Positions 9,073-18,660 of a DNA stretch of 64,000 nt are shown in pieces. Under the pieces are notes generated by a model, which saw only the letters and a program-made list of their open reading frames with translations, ran no database searches and was not told where the DNA came from. A program made the translations under genes and the position numbers. Source of the stretch: Sphingobacterium sp. SGR-19 (lineage in GTDB: Bacteria > Bacteroidota > Bacteroidia > Sphingobacteriales > Sphingobacteriaceae); the NCBI RefSeq assembly GCF_011043555.1, contig NZ_JAAKGS010000001.1, forward strand, positions 62,001 to 126,000, in the 5' to 3' direction. How positions within the stretch are numbered: position 1 is the stretch's first letter; every line of letters begins with the position of its first letter.

Positions 9073-10173
9073 TTATACGTTAAACCTAAAATGCATGATA
9101 TCGCCATCTTCAACGATATATGTCTTTCCTTCTACGCTAAGCTTACCCGCCTCTTTAACCGCATTTTCTGAACCATATTTAATAAAGTCGTCATATTTGA
9201 TAACCTCTGCACGGATAAAGCCTTTTTCGAAGTCAGTATGGATAACACCTGCCGCCTGTGGTGCTGTAAAACCATTCTCGATTGTCCATGCCCGTACCTC
9301 TTGGATACCAGCGGTAAAGTAAGTAGCGAGGTCCAATAGGGAATAAGCTGCCCTGATTAGTTTATATACACCGGATTCGTCCAAGCCGAGGTCGTCCAAG
9401 AACATTTTACGCTCTTCGTACGATTCAAGTTGCACAATTTCGGATTCAATTTGGGCCGAAATCACGAGTACTTCAGCTTTCTCATCCTTTACAGCTTCTT
9501 TAACCCGGTCGACATATGCATTTCCCGTTGTTACGGAAGCTTCGTCTACGTTGCAAACGTATAAAACAGGTTTTATCGTCAATAAAGCGAGATCACTGAT
9601 AAATTCAAAATCTTCCGATTGGATAGGAGCTGTTCTGGCAGATTTACCAACTTCTAGATGTTCTTTGACAACCGACAAGATTTCATACGTTCTTTTTGCA
9701 TCTTTATCACCGCCTGTTTTTGCCATTTTCTCTACTTTTTGGATACGTTTAATAACGGTATCCAAATCTTTCAGCTGCAACTCGGTGTCGATGATTTCTT
9801 TATCGCGAATGGGATCCACCGAGCCGTCTACGTGTACCACATTGCCATCATCGAAACAACGTAAAACATGAATAATGGCGTTCGTTGTGCGGATATTTCC
9901 TAAAAATTGGTTTCCCAATCCTTCACCTTTGGAAGCGCCTTTTACCAAACCGGCAATATCTACAATCTCGATAGTATTCGGAACGACGCGCTGTGGTTTA
10001 ACAATTTCCGCTAATTTATTTAATCGATCATCGGGTACAGTAATAACACCGACGTTGGGTTCTATTGTGCAAAAGGGAAAATTTGCTGCCTGTGCTTTTG
10101 CATTGGACAGACAGTTGAATAATGTTGATTTACCCACATTTGGTAAACCTACTATACCGCATTGTAAAGCCAT
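9073..10173 (-). CDS. ychF: ribosome-associated ATPase YchF
   Basis: An OBG-family P-loop ATPase of 366 residues that binds ribosomes and takes part in translation and oxidative-stress responses. The Walker A is GLPNVGKSTLFN (7-18), switch II is DIAGLVKGASKGEGLG, and the noncanonical specificity motif is NVDE (in place of the GTPase NKxD), which fits ATP preference. A helical insertion follows, then a C-terminal TGS domain (EVRAWTIENGFTAPQAAGVI through GDIMHFRFNV). Length and both ends match the family. It has its own -7 box and terminator. Confidence 0.97.
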   Translation of the reverse strand: MALQCGIVGLPNVGKSTLFNCLSNAKAQAANFPFCTIEPNVGVITVPDDRLNKLAEIVKPQRVVPNTIEIVDIAGLVKGASKGEGLGNQFLGNIRTTNAIIHVLRCFDDGNVVHVDGSVDPIRDKEIIDTELQLKDLDTVIKRIQKVEKMAKTGGDKDAKRTYEILSVVKEHLEVGKSARTAPIQSEDFEFISDLALLTIKPVLYVCNVDEASVTTGNAYVDRVKEAVKDEKAEVLVISAQIESEIVQLESYEERKMFLDDLGLDESGVYKLIRAAYSLLDLATYFTAGIQEVRAWTIENGFTAPQAAGVIHTDFEKGFIRAEVIKYDDFIKYGSENAVKEAGKLSVEGKTYIVEDGDIMHFRFNV

Positions 10174-10198
10174 GAAAATTTCAATTTTTTAAATCGTA

Positions 10199-10206
10199 CA
10201 AAGATA
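10199..10206 (-). promoter_or_regulatory. -7 box (TATCTTTG, minus strand) of ychF
   Basis: Read on the minus strand this is a perfect TAnnTTTG box, 25 nt upstream of the ychF ATG. Confidence 0.55.
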
Positions 10207-10289
10207 ACGAAAATCAACTGTATGTAGCTAAAGTCTGGTATTTTTGCATGTTCTTTCCACACAAGTCAATTTTTGTCAAACAGATTTTT

Positions 10290-10297
10290 TAAGTTTG
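10290..10297 (+). promoter_or_regulatory. -7 box (TAAGTTTG) of the deacetylase gene
   Basis: TAnnTTTG match 27 nt before the ATG at 10325. A TTTG at 10272-10275 could act as the -33 element, but the spacing is shorter than usual. Confidence 0.45.
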
Positions 10298-10324
10298 AGT
10301 CAAATTTAATAATTGAAATAATAC

Positions 10325-11320
10325 ATGCGGAAAGCGATAAAACCCATTTTCAATTTGGGAGCTGTTATGATGGCAACCCTGTCTTTTGTAGGTTGTCAAG
10401 GGAATATGAGTATAAGTGCTGCAAGCTCGCTTCCGGATACGGATACATTAGAAGTCGATAGTGTCGTGGGGTTATCTGATCCAAAATCAGAAGATAGTGT
10501 GAAAAATCAAAAAGGATATTTAACAGAACGATGGCGAAATCCTGTTCAGATCCCGGTAGATACGTTGAATCCGATCGGTAAAGATTCGCTAGATAGGTTT
10601 GTAAGAACGGAACGTCGCCGTGTTAGGGATTCTGTACGTCGGGAATTGAACAAACTTCCTAAGCATGTTTATTTTACCTTTGATGATGGTCCTTTGATTG
10701 GAAGTTCGGCAATTGATTCAATTGCGAAAGCAAAGAATATAAAAATCAACGTGTTTTTGGTCGGTAGACATGCACATATGTCGAAGCGATTGAAAAGAGA
10801 TCTACAGCGATATAAGGATAATGCCTTGGTGGAATGCTATAACCATAGCTATACACATGCGGGCAACAGATTTACAACGTTCTATAGCAACCCAGTCAGT
10901 GCGTATGAAGATTTTGAAAAGAATGAACTGGATCTGGAGCTGACGCATAAAATAGTGCGTTTGCCTGGACGTAATATCTGGATTTATGATGATGTAAGGC
11001 GAATCGATCTAAAAAGTGGAGCGAGTACGGCCGATATGTTATACACGAATGGGTATAAAGTTTACGGTTGGGATGTGGAATGGAGAATTCACGGTGCTTC
11101 GGGTATGCCTGTCCAACCGGTTAACGAGATATATACGCGCATTCGGAATTATATGGACAATAAATCGTCGATGGAGCCAAATAACGTTGTATTATTAATG
11201 CACGATGATATGTTCCAGAGCAAAAAAGGACAGCAATTGCTGTCCTCACTGATCGATACTATCCAAACGACAACCGATTATAGGTTTGAGTTTATAGGGG
11301 ACTATCCGTTTAGATATTAA
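10325..11320 (+). CDS. polysaccharide deacetylase (NodB domain) lipoprotein
   Basis: A 331-residue lipoprotein (signal peptide ending ATLSFVGC, Cys24) with a CE4/NodB-homology domain. Metal and catalytic residues are visible in TFDDGP (Asp120, Asp121) and NHSYTHAG (His174, His178). A later RLPGRNIW corresponds to motif 3 (R-x-P-x-x). The first 105 residues are a charged linker. CE4 enzymes remove N- or O-acetyl groups from peptidoglycan, chitin or exopolysaccharide; the substrate is not evident. It ends 5 bp before the convergent accA stop. Confidence 0.88.
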   Translation: MRKAIKPIFNLGAVMMATLSFVGCQGNMSISAASSLPDTDTLEVDSVVGLSDPKSEDSVKNQKGYLTERWRNPVQIPVDTLNPIGKDSLDRFVRTERRRVRDSVRRELNKLPKHVYFTFDDGPLIGSSAIDSIAKAKNIKINVFLVGRHAHMSKRLKRDLQRYKDNALVECYNHSYTHAGNRFTTFYSNPVSAYEDFEKNELDLELTHKIVRLPGRNIWIYDDVRRIDLKSGASTADMLYTNGYKVYGWDVEWRIHGASGMPVQPVNEIYTRIRNYMDNKSSMEPNNVVLLMHDDMFQSKKGQQLLSSLIDTIQTTTDYRFEFIGDYPFRY

Positions 11321-11325
11321 TCTTT

Positions 11326-12279
11326 TTATTCTACTACAACACCCATTTTGCTAAACTTGTCGATACGTTCGGCAACAAGGCTATCAGCATCTTTTCGTGT
11401 TAGTTCAGTAAGATCGTTTAAAATTCGTGCTTTTAGATTTTCTGCAGCTACGGACGGGTCTTGATGTGCGCCACCTATTGGCTCGCCGATGATTCCGTCA
11501 ATTAATCCGTTTTTCAACATATCCTCTGCTGTTAGTTTAAGGGATTCCGCCGCTTTTTCCTTTTGATCCCAACTTCGATAAAGAATAGAAGAACAGGATT
11601 CAGGTGAGATAACCGAATACCACGTGTTTTGCATCATATAAACGCGATCGCCTACACCAATTCCTAATGCACCTCCCGAAGCACCTTCTCCGATAACGAT
11701 ACAGATAACAGGCACTTTGAGTACAGACATTTCTAACAGGTTGCGGGCGATAGCTTCCCCTTGTCCGCGTTCTTCTGCTTCCAGGCCAGGATAAGCACCC
11801 ATGGTATCAATTAATGTTACGATCGGTTTATTAAACTTCTCCGCCATTTTCATCAATCGAAGCGCTTTTCGATATCCTTCTGGATTGGCCATACCAAAAT
11901 TTCGATATTGGCGCTCTTTTGTATTCTTTCCTTTTTGATGCCCAATTACCATAACGGATTGCCCATTGATAGAAGCAAAACCTCCGATAATAGCTTTATC
12001 GTCTCGCACGGTGCGGTCGCCATGAAGCTCGATAAATTCCTCGCAAATCATCTCGATGTAATCGAACGTCTGCGGACGATCCGGGTGACGAGACATCTGG
12101 ACTTTTTGCCAACCAGTTAGGTTTGCATAAATATCTTGCTTGGTTTGTTCGAGTTTTTCCGCTAGTTCATTAACTGTGGCACTCATATCTACCTTGGTCT
12201 TTTCCTGCACTTGTAGGACCTTTTCTATTTGGGTTTGCAAGTCTGCAATAGGCTTTTCAAAATCAAATGTTGTTTGCAT
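11326..12279 (-). CDS. accA: acetyl-CoA carboxylase carboxyltransferase subunit alpha
   Basis: Alpha subunit of the carboxyltransferase that moves the carboxyl group from biotin to acetyl-CoA in the first step of fatty-acid synthesis. The 317-residue length equals that of E. coli AccA (319). Recognisable blocks are [30 protein letters not shown], the crotonase-like [16 protein letters not shown], and [20 protein letters not shown]. No accD or biotin carrier gene is in the window. The start ATG gives the standard coiled-coil N-terminus. Confidence 0.97.
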   Translation of the reverse strand: MQTTFDFEKPIADLQTQIEKVLQVQEKTKVDMSATVNELAEKLEQTKQDIYANLTGWQKVQMSRHPDRPQTFDYIEMICEEFIELHGDRTVRDDKAIIGGFASINGQSVMVIGHQKGKNTKERQYRNFGMANPEGYRKALRLMKMAEKFNKPIVTLIDTMGAYPGLEAEERGQGEAIARNLLEMSVLKVPVICIVIGEGASGGALGIGVGDRVYMMQNTWYSVISPESCSSILYRSWDQKEKAAESLKLTAEDMLKNGLIDGIIGEPIGGAHQDPSVAAENLKARILNDLTELTRKDADSLVAERIDKFSKMGVVVE

Positions 12280-12479
12280 AATTATGTATCTAGCGCATTT
12301 TTGCCTGCTAAGTTAGTTTATTTTGTCCTTTTTGAGAAAAAATTACACGCTTTTTCTATTTCCGTTGATACTGTAAAGATTGTACCCAGATATAAAGAAA
12401 GGTAACAATTAAACGTTCAGTTTGTATACGTATATTGTAATATCAGCAGAAAAATGATAATTTAGGGCGTTTTATTATC

Positions 12480-13349
12480 ATGACAGAAGAAAAGAAAGAT
12501 ACCAACCCCATACCGTTTTTAATTAAGCTGTTTCTATGGGTTTTATTATACACCTCTTTTTGGTATTTTGGCGATTCCTATAAGGAACGCCCTTGGTTAA
12601 ATAATCTATCTAATGCACTCAACCTATTTTTGACATCGAGCATATTGTTTTCCATCGGCCGGTATATCATCATTATGATATATAATAAAAGGCATGAAAA
12701 ACGTGCGGTACGGGGTAATTTTGTCCTCGGTATCAATCGATTGACAGTAGTGCTTAATACAACGATGGCGATTATCGCATTCATGATTGCTTTTGGTATA
12801 GACCCGCGGGACTTCGTTACGAGCTTAACCATTGTTGCTATGGCGGTAGCGGTTACGTTCCGGGAGTATATCACCAATTTGATATCGGGACTGTTCATTA
12901 TGTTTTCTGATCAGCTGTCGGTAGGAGATAGGGTAAAGGTTGGCGAACATAAAGGACGCATTGTCGACATCAATTTTTCCAGTTTAGTTATACAAAACGA
13001 GGATGATGATATGGTTATGGTGCCCAATAACATGGTTTTTACGTCTCCCATAATCAACCTATCGGCTCATCGTTCCTCACTTTTTCTCGTGAAATTTGAA
13101 TTACCACTACAAGCAGCTGTTGAGGTGGATAAACTGGAAGAAAGTATACGAGCGCTTTTAGTAAATCATCCATATTTAACCGGAGAAGATGAATTGCAGC
13201 TAAAGGTTGTCGAGATAGGGAAAGACTATGTTAAATACAAAATGGAGATACACGCGAAAAGCAGCAGCAATAAAGTGCATAAACAGGTAGAAAACGAAGT
13301 TTTTAAGGAAGTATTGAAGTTTAAGAGGGAATACGATATAAACACTTAA
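12480..13349 (+). CDS. MscS-family mechanosensitive channel
   Basis: An inner-membrane channel of 289 residues that releases solutes on hypo-osmotic shock. It has three to four hydrophobic segments: about 10-30, 45-65, 85-105 and the pore helix near 115-140 (FVTSLTIVAMAVAVTFREYI). The beta domain follows (MFSDQLSVGDRVKVGEHKGR, DDMVMVPNNMVF), then an alpha-beta C-terminal domain. The length is that of a small-type MscS. It is convergent with coaA with one base between the stops. In this genome it could work alongside the osmolyte enzyme at 33.8-36.0 kb; that link is inference only. Confidence 0.92.
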   Translation: MTEEKKDTNPIPFLIKLFLWVLLYTSFWYFGDSYKERPWLNNLSNALNLFLTSSILFSIGRYIIIMIYNKRHEKRAVRGNFVLGINRLTVVLNTTMAIIAFMIAFGIDPRDFVTSLTIVAMAVAVTFREYITNLISGLFIMFSDQLSVGDRVKVGEHKGRIVDINFSSLVIQNEDDDMVMVPNNMVFTSPIINLSAHRSSLFLVKFELPLQAAVEVDKLEESIRALLVNHPYLTGEDELQLKVVEIGKDYVKYKMEIHAKSSSNKVHKQVENEVFKEVLKFKREYDINT

Positions 13350-13350
13350 A

Positions 13351-14292
13351 TTATATTCTGCGCACCTTTATTTGCTTTACAAAGTGGTGAGATCCCTTTT
13401 CAAGAATTAAATCAGCGCGATAACGAGTAGGCAATATGTTTTTGTGTAGATTTGGAAGGTTAATAGTATCCCAGATATTTGTTGCCATAGCGATGCTTTC
13501 TTCTTTGTTTAGATTGGCATAACGATGAAAATAGGACGCTGGATTTTGGAAAGATGTAGCGCGTAAAGACTCAAATCTATTGATATACCAATTTATCAAA
13601 TCCTTTTCATCTGCATCGACATAAATAGAATAATCAAAATAATCTGAAACGAAGACGCTGCTACCCGTAGATGAGTTTACCTGCAATACGTTGATCCCCT
13701 CTACGATAAGAATATCTGGCTGTGCGATGATTTGGTTCTCATGGGGTATAATGTCGTATTCCAAATGGGAGTAGACGGGTACCTCAAACTGAGACACACC
13801 AGATTTCATTGATGCAAGAAAGTTCAGTAACAGTTTCGTATCGTAACTTTCTGGAAAACCTTTGCGTATATTCCGTTCCGCTAAAATCTTGTTTGGATAC
13901 AAAAAGCCGTCTGTAGTAACAAGCTCCACCTTAGGTTTGGAAGGAAGCATGGAAAGTACTTTCTGTAATACACGTGCAGTTGTACTTTTTCCTGCGGCAA
14001 CGGATCCCGCAATGCCCACAATAAAAGGAAGGGTATCAGCGCCTCTGTTCAGAAAATTATTAACGGCGGTATGCTGATCTTTTGTGCGTTTAATCAAAAT
14101 ACCCAACAAATGGGCTAGCGGAAAGTATATTTCTTCAATTTCTGTAACAGTGAGCGGCTCATTTAACGCACGCAGGTTTTCTATGTCATCCGATGTAAGA
14201 TGGTGGGAAAATTGGCCGTTTAGACTTCTCCACTCCGCTCTGTCAAATAGCTGAAATGGTGTATCAACCTCGCTGTAGTTAGTTGAAGACAT
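13351..14292 (-). CDS. coaA: type I pantothenate kinase
   Basis: Phosphorylates pantothenate, the first step of coenzyme A synthesis. The 313-residue length matches E. coli CoaA (316). The Walker A is GSVAAGKSTTAR, followed by VTTDGFLYPN, KGFPESYD, VPVYSHLEYDI and EGINVLQ, all standard for the bacterial type I enzyme. The start gives MSSTNYSEVDTPFQLFDR, matching the family N-terminus. A -7 box lies 24 nt upstream. Confidence 0.97.
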   Translation of the reverse strand: MSSTNYSEVDTPFQLFDRAEWRSLNGQFSHHLTSDDIENLRALNEPLTVTEIEEIYFPLAHLLGILIKRTKDQHTAVNNFLNRGADTLPFIVGIAGSVAAGKSTTARVLQKVLSMLPSKPKVELVTTDGFLYPNKILAERNIRKGFPESYDTKLLLNFLASMKSGVSQFEVPVYSHLEYDIIPHENQIIAQPDILIVEGINVLQVNSSTGSSVFVSDYFDYSIYVDADEKDLINWYINRFESLRATSFQNPASYFHRYANLNKEESIAMATNIWDTINLPNLHKNILPTRYRADLILEKGSHHFVKQIKVRRI

Positions 14293-14316
14293 GTATTTTT
14301 AATTTTTGAATGTCGG

Positions 14317-14324
14317 CAAATATA
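14317..14324 (-). promoter_or_regulatory. -7 box (TATATTTG, minus strand) of coaA
   Basis: Perfect TAnnTTTG match on the minus strand, 24 nt upstream of the coaA ATG. Confidence 0.5.
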
Positions 14325-14397
14325 CTATGTTCAACTAAAAAAAAGCAGATTAATTTATATTAAATTGCTTTCTATGACAATAAGATTGCTTAATTCT

Positions 14398-14763
14398 TTA
14401 TGAAAATAATCCCTCGATAATTAAACTTCCTGTCGCGGGATTCGTAGCTAACGGTACGTTATATAAGTCAGATATTCTCATCAGCATCTGGATGTCGGGC
14501 TCGTGTACATGCTTACCTAGCGGATCACGGAAAAATATAATACCGTCCACTTTTCCTTCTGCAGTTAGTGCGGCTATCTGTGCGTCTCCTCCTTTCGGCC
14601 CACTTAGTTTGAGTTCTACCTCCAAACCGGTTTGTGCGATATACGATCCAGTCGTGCCGGTAGCAATGATATGTGCATCTCTCAAAAACTCAATATGGTC
14701 TTTTACGAATCCCACCATATCCGCTTTTTTTCCGTCATGTGCAATTAATGCAATTGTTTTCAT
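14398..14763 (-). CDS. mgsA: methylglyoxal synthase
   Basis: Converts dihydroxyacetone phosphate to methylglyoxal and phosphate, a bypass of lower glycolysis. The protein starts with IALIAHDGKKADMV, has the phosphate-binding ATGTTGSYI, the LSGPKGGDAQIA block and FFRDPLGKHVHEPDI. The length of 121 residues is shorter than E. coli MgsA (152) but usual for the short bacterial form. It starts 29 nt downstream of the SpmAB-like gene stop on the same strand, so the two are probably cotranscribed. Confidence 0.95.
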   Translation of the reverse strand: MKTIALIAHDGKKADMVGFVKDHIEFLRDAHIIATGTTGSYIAQTGLEVELKLSGPKGGDAQIAALTAEGKVDGIIFFRDPLGKHVHEPDIQMLMRISDLYNVPLATNPATGSLIIEGLFS

Positions 14764-14792
14764 TTATGTGTTTTTTAATATAGTTTATCCTT

Positions 14793-16022
14793 TTATCCAA
14801 AGAAAATATAGGCCACGATGATAGCGGCAATAATACCAATAAATTCCGCTATAAGTGCACAGGGGAGCGCGTGCCGTGTTTTTTTGATGGCTACTGAGCC
14901 AAAGTAAACAGCCAACACGTAGAACGTAGTTTCGGTAGAACCTTGTATTACACAGGCTACACGCGCCGCAAAATCGTCAGCACCTCTCGTTGCCATCAGT
15001 TCTACCATCAGCCCCCGTGCACCCGAACCACTCAGAGGCTTCATGAATGCAACCGGCAACGCTTCGACAAACGATGTGTCTATTCCGACAAATGAGACGA
15101 GGGCGGAGATACCGTCTACCAAATAATCCATGGTTCCCGAAGCTCGGAAAACGGCTATACCTACTAAAATAGCTACCAGATAGGGAATAATTTTTACAGC
15201 AACTTCGAATCCCTCTTTTGCTCCTTCGATAAAGGCATCGTAGACATTAATACGTTTGAACACTGCGAGCGCGATAAAGGAAACGAAGATGCTAAATAAA
15301 ACCAGGTTACCGAACACGCGGGATATAACATCAATTTCCTCCGGTGCTAATGTGCTGAAATAATATAACGCGCTACCCACCAAAACGAGCAACCCACCCA
15401 AATAAATAAGAATCGTCTTATTAAAAAGATTAATCTTTTGGTAAATAGCAACCATAATAAGTGCCGCTAGCGTAGAAAAGAATGTAGCGATGAGGATCGG
15501 CAAAAAGATATCGGAAGGCTGTGCTGCACCTGCTTCTTGTCTATATGCCATGATAGAAATAGGTAGCAACGTTAGACTGGAAGCATTTAGCACAATAAAC
15601 ATAATCTGGGCGTTGCTTGCTGTATCTTTTTGGGGATTAAGCTCCTGCAATTCTTTCATCGCTTTTAGCCCCAAAGGGGTAGCAGCATTATCCAGCCCTA
15701 ATGCATTGGCAGAAAAATTCATCAGTACGGAACCCAATGCAGGATGGTTTTTCGGAATTTCAGGAAAAAGCCGGTTAAAAAAAGGGCCTACTGCTTTAGC
15801 GAAGATATTAATCATGCCCCCCTTTTCTCCTATTTTCATAATGCCCAGAGCAAACGTCATCATACCAATTAAGCCGAGGGATATCGTCGCTCCATTAGCA
15901 GCACTTTCAAAGAGTGAATTAACAACATTTTGGAATACTTCCGTATCGCCGCCAATGAGTTTAATTATAGCGACTAGAAATGTTATCAAGAAAAAAGAGA
16001 CCCAAATGTAATTTAGTGCCAT
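14793..16022 (-). CDS. nucleoside-recognition (Gate) membrane protein, SpmA-SpmB fusion type
   Basis: A 409-residue polytopic membrane protein with two Gate domains in tandem, equivalent to spore maturation proteins A and B joined in one chain. The N-terminal half has NFSANALGLDNAATPLGLKA and the C-terminal half has KPLSGSGARGLMVELM and QGSTETTFYVLAVYFG, all typical. Spore formation is not expected in this phylum, so the name is only historical. A transport role is likely but the substrate is unknown. It appears to lead a two-gene unit with mgsA. Upstream, TAGGTTTA is a near -7 match. Confidence 0.9.
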   Translation of the reverse strand: MALNYIWVSFFLITFLVAIIKLIGGDTEVFQNVVNSLFESAANGATISLGLIGMMTFALGIMKIGEKGGMINIFAKAVGPFFNRLFPEIPKNHPALGSVLMNFSANALGLDNAATPLGLKAMKELQELNPQKDTASNAQIMFIVLNASSLTLLPISIMAYRQEAGAAQPSDIFLPILIATFFSTLAALIMVAIYQKINLFNKTILIYLGGLLVLVGSALYYFSTLAPEEIDVISRVFGNLVLFSIFVSFIALAVFKRINVYDAFIEGAKEGFEVAVKIIPYLVAILVGIAVFRASGTMDYLVDGISALVSFVGIDTSFVEALPVAFMKPLSGSGARGLMVELMATRGADDFAARVACVIQGSTETTFYVLAVYFGSVAIKKTRHALPCALIAEFIGIIAAIIVAYIFFG

Positions 16023-16140
16023 ACTTGTTTTTTTGCTGTGTAAACCTAAATAAAATGCTTCGCATTCACGAATTGATTAAAATAAAAATTATTTCGCTCT
16101 CCTCTGCCATCAAAGGCTATTTATAGAGGAAATTTGAGGG

Positions 16141-17190
16141 TTAATTTTTTAAAAAATTCCATACCGATCGATCTGAGTTATTTTTTTTGTCTTGGATAAC
16201 CTCGGCAACAATTTGATTCATTAGTTCTTCGTGTTCGCTGATTAATTTATCGCCTAAGGAAATAAGTTTTTGAATGTTCGACGCGGAGGCCGAATCCATC
16301 GATGGGTTGACGGAGGAGAGGTTACTTGGTTCGATACGTATATAATTGCCTGATTTGTTAACGGAACGGAACAATTGTTTTAGGTAATAGTCGGTGCTTT
16401 CTGCAGAACTACTACTCATAATGTCGACCAATGCAGGCCCTATGGAGATTGCCCTCTTTTTCTTGAAGTCTTCGTAATTATAAGACATTTTCGATAATCC
16501 CGTTCCTAAAGAAAGAATCCAAATATCATTTATCTTATAGGTGTTATAGCTTTTAATAACTTCCAAAAGAGCGGATAGGGAGGGGTTGTGTGCAAAAACG
16601 CCTCCATCAACTAAGGGGTAGCGCGTTTTAGCGAGAGAAAATATTTCAGCTACGGAGAAATACGTAGGTGCAGCGGATGTCGCACGACAGACGTCCCGTA
16701 TATAAAAATCGCGTGAGTCACCATGCGATATAGCTTTCTGCTGTCGGAAAAGATGATTTTTTCGTAATTCAATATTGTATGCCGTGATAATGCAGGGTTT
16801 AAGAAGTTGGCTGAGTTTTTTATTTCCAAAATAACTCTTCAATACCTTTTCTAATATGGTTTCATCGTATAGCTCGCTTAGCAAACCGAATTTGCTTAGA
16901 AAACGACGCCAATTTGAGGCAGAAAATATCTCGGTTCCATGATTTAGATAGATGTCAAGTGCGTCTTTGGCGGTATATTTCTGCTTTTTCGGATCATTGT
17001 CATCCGGACAAAGCAAAATCGATAAAAGGATTCCTCCTGTACTTGTGCCTGCAAAAAAATCAAAATAGTCGGTTAAATGAGCTTCGGGGTTATCAGTTGC
17101 CTGTTGTATTTTTTCTTCCAGTGCTACTAAAAACATTCCTGGAATGACACCTCGGATACCGCCACCGTCTATTGAAAGTATTCTCTTCAT
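16141..17190 (-). CDS. patatin-like phospholipase
   Basis: A cytoplasmic lipid acyl hydrolase of 349 residues. The oxyanion motif GGGIRG is at 9-14, the nucleophile serine is in GTSTGG (about residue 50), and the catalytic Asp is in DGGVFAHNPS. The layout resembles the single-domain patatins found also as CBASS effectors (CapV), but no cyclic-nucleotide synthase, E1/E2 or other defence gene is adjacent. I therefore treat it as a housekeeping or orphan lipase. No signal peptide or membrane anchor is present. Confidence 0.9.
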   Translation of the reverse strand: MKRILSIDGGGIRGVIPGMFLVALEEKIQQATDNPEAHLTDYFDFFAGTSTGGILLSILLCPDDNDPKKQKYTAKDALDIYLNHGTEIFSASNWRRFLSKFGLLSELYDETILEKVLKSYFGNKKLSQLLKPCIITAYNIELRKNHLFRQQKAISHGDSRDFYIRDVCRATSAAPTYFSVAEIFSLAKTRYPLVDGGVFAHNPSLSALLEVIKSYNTYKINDIWILSLGTGLSKMSYNYEDFKKKRAISIGPALVDIMSSSSAESTDYYLKQLFRSVNKSGNYIRIEPSNLSSVNPSMDSASASNIQKLISLGDKLISEHEELMNQIVAEVIQDKKNNSDRSVWNFLKN

Positions 17191-17301
17191 ACGTCCGTTT
17201 GGTTTATCGTCTAAATCTAGACAAAAAAGGTCAAAACAGCGAATTTTTTATATATTGTCAACAAATATGGGCAAAGAAATATTAAAGAAAACAATTAAAA
17301 A

Positions 17302-18111
17302 ATGAATGCCGTGCAAAATTATTTGGAAATAAACCGCCAATCTTGGAATAACAGAATCGAAACTCATTTGCAATCTGAATTTTATGACCTCAATAGTTTT
17401 TTAGAAGGAAAAACTTCGTTAAATGATATTGAGTTGAAACTATTAGGAGACATCAAGGGGAAACGTATTTTGCATTTGCAATGTCATTTCGGACAAGACT
17501 CAATTTCTTTGAGCCGACTCGGTGCTGAAGTTACAGGGGTAGATTTAGCCGACAAAGCAATTCAAAGAGCGACGAAAATTGCGCAAGATACCAATTCAAA
17601 TGCAAATTTCATCTGTTGCGACATTTACGATTTACCCAATCATCTGGATAAACAATTTGATATTGTATTTACCAGTTATGGTGTTATTGGTTGGTTACCG
17701 GATTTAGACAAATGGGCAAAAATTATTTCCAAATTTTTACGGCCTGGGGGAAAATTTGTCTTTGTTGAGTTTCATCCGGTAGTATGGATGTTCGATGAAA
17801 ATTTTGAGAAAATTGCATATAATTATAGCAATTCAGGGGCAATTGTTGAATCTGAAAATGGAACATACGCAGATAAAACAGCTTCCATCAGTCAGGAAAA
17901 TGTTACGTGGAATCATAGTTTGAGTGAAGTGATTACTAGTTTAATAAAAAATGGAGTTGAAATCAATTCGTTTGACGAATATGATTATTCGCCCTACAAT
18001 TGTTTTAATAAGACAATTGAAATTGCACCTAATAAATATAGGATCGCCCATCTTGATAATAAAATCCCGATGCTATATTCGATTGTGGCAACAAAGAAAA
18101 TTGACAGATGA
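17302..18111 (+). CDS. class I SAM-dependent methyltransferase
   Basis: A 269-residue soluble methyltransferase of the Methyltransf_11/25 type. SAM motif I appears as ILHLQCHFGQDSISLSRLG, the acidic loop as GVDLADKAIQRA, and motif IV as FDIVFTSYGVIGWLPDLDKW. The substrate is unknown. It overlaps the following GNAT gene by 4 bp (ATGA), so the two are translationally coupled. The codon use is more AT-rich than its neighbours, which is compatible with recent acquisition. Confidence 0.88.
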   Translation: MNAVQNYLEINRQSWNNRIETHLQSEFYDLNSFLEGKTSLNDIELKLLGDIKGKRILHLQCHFGQDSISLSRLGAEVTGVDLADKAIQRATKIAQDTNSNANFICCDIYDLPNHLDKQFDIVFTSYGVIGWLPDLDKWAKIISKFLRPGGKFVFVEFHPVVWMFDENFEKIAYNYSNSGAIVESENGTYADKTASISQENVTWNHSLSEVITSLIKNGVEINSFDEYDYSPYNCFNKTIEIAPNKYRIAHLDNKIPMLYSIVATKKIDR

Positions 18112-18605
18112 TTATAAAATTTCGGTTAGAAAAGCTTACACCGGCTGATTTCTCGGTGTATTTTAATTTGGTCGGTGATGAAGTTGTGATGGCAATGATT
18201 ACCGAACGGGCCATTCCTCTAGAAGAAGCGAAAGCCGATTACGAGAAACGGATGTTGGAAAATCAGTTTCACAGTGATTTCGGACATTTTAAAATTATGG
18301 AAGAAAAGTCCGATAATTTTATAGGCGTTGGGAAACTGGAAATAGAAGCACCCCATAGCGACAAGGCAGAGTTGGGGTATATGCTTCTACCTAGATATTG
18401 GGGGAAAGGGATCGCGGGTGAAGTTGCTCGTCAGCTGATCGAAGTGGCAAGAAAACACGGTTTCATTACAAAATTGTTTGCGATTATAGATCCGAAAAAC
18501 ATTCCATCTCGGAAAATCCTAATTAATAACGGTTTTGTTTCCAAAGAATTTGCAGATTTTGATGGTTTACCGGGAGAAGTGCTGGAGTTGGTTATTCGAA
18601 ACTAA
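18108..18605 (+). CDS. GNAT-family N-acetyltransferase
   Basis: A 165-residue acetyltransferase of the RimJ/RimL-like type. It begins FRLEKLTPADFSVYFNLVGD, and the acetyl-CoA pyrophosphate loop corresponds to ELGYMLLPRYWGKGIAGEV (Q/R-x-x-G-x-G/A form RYWGKGIA). NIPSRKILINNGF is the usual C-terminal motif. The start ATG overlaps the methyltransferase stop. The acceptor (protein or small molecule) is unknown. Confidence 0.9.
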   Translation: MIIKFRLEKLTPADFSVYFNLVGDEVVMAMITERAIPLEEAKADYEKRMLENQFHSDFGHFKIMEEKSDNFIGVGKLEIEAPHSDKAELGYMLLPRYWGKGIAGEVARQLIEVARKHGFITKLFAIIDPKNIPSRKILINNGFVSKEFADFDGLPGEVLELVIRN

Positions 18606-18660
18606 TCGCGTTCAGATTCATTTCATTCCTATTTCGATTACCAATGCGATTAGAAATGGT

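Noticed and set aside
9003..9113. N-terminal extension of the DUF72 protein
   Set aside because: It overlaps the ychF terminator and the end of ychF; the ATG at 9002 matches the family start region.
16141..18605. A defence island made of patatin, methyltransferase and GNAT
   Set aside because: No nucleotidyltransferase, nuclease, helicase or other defence partner is present, and the patatin is divergent from the other two genes.
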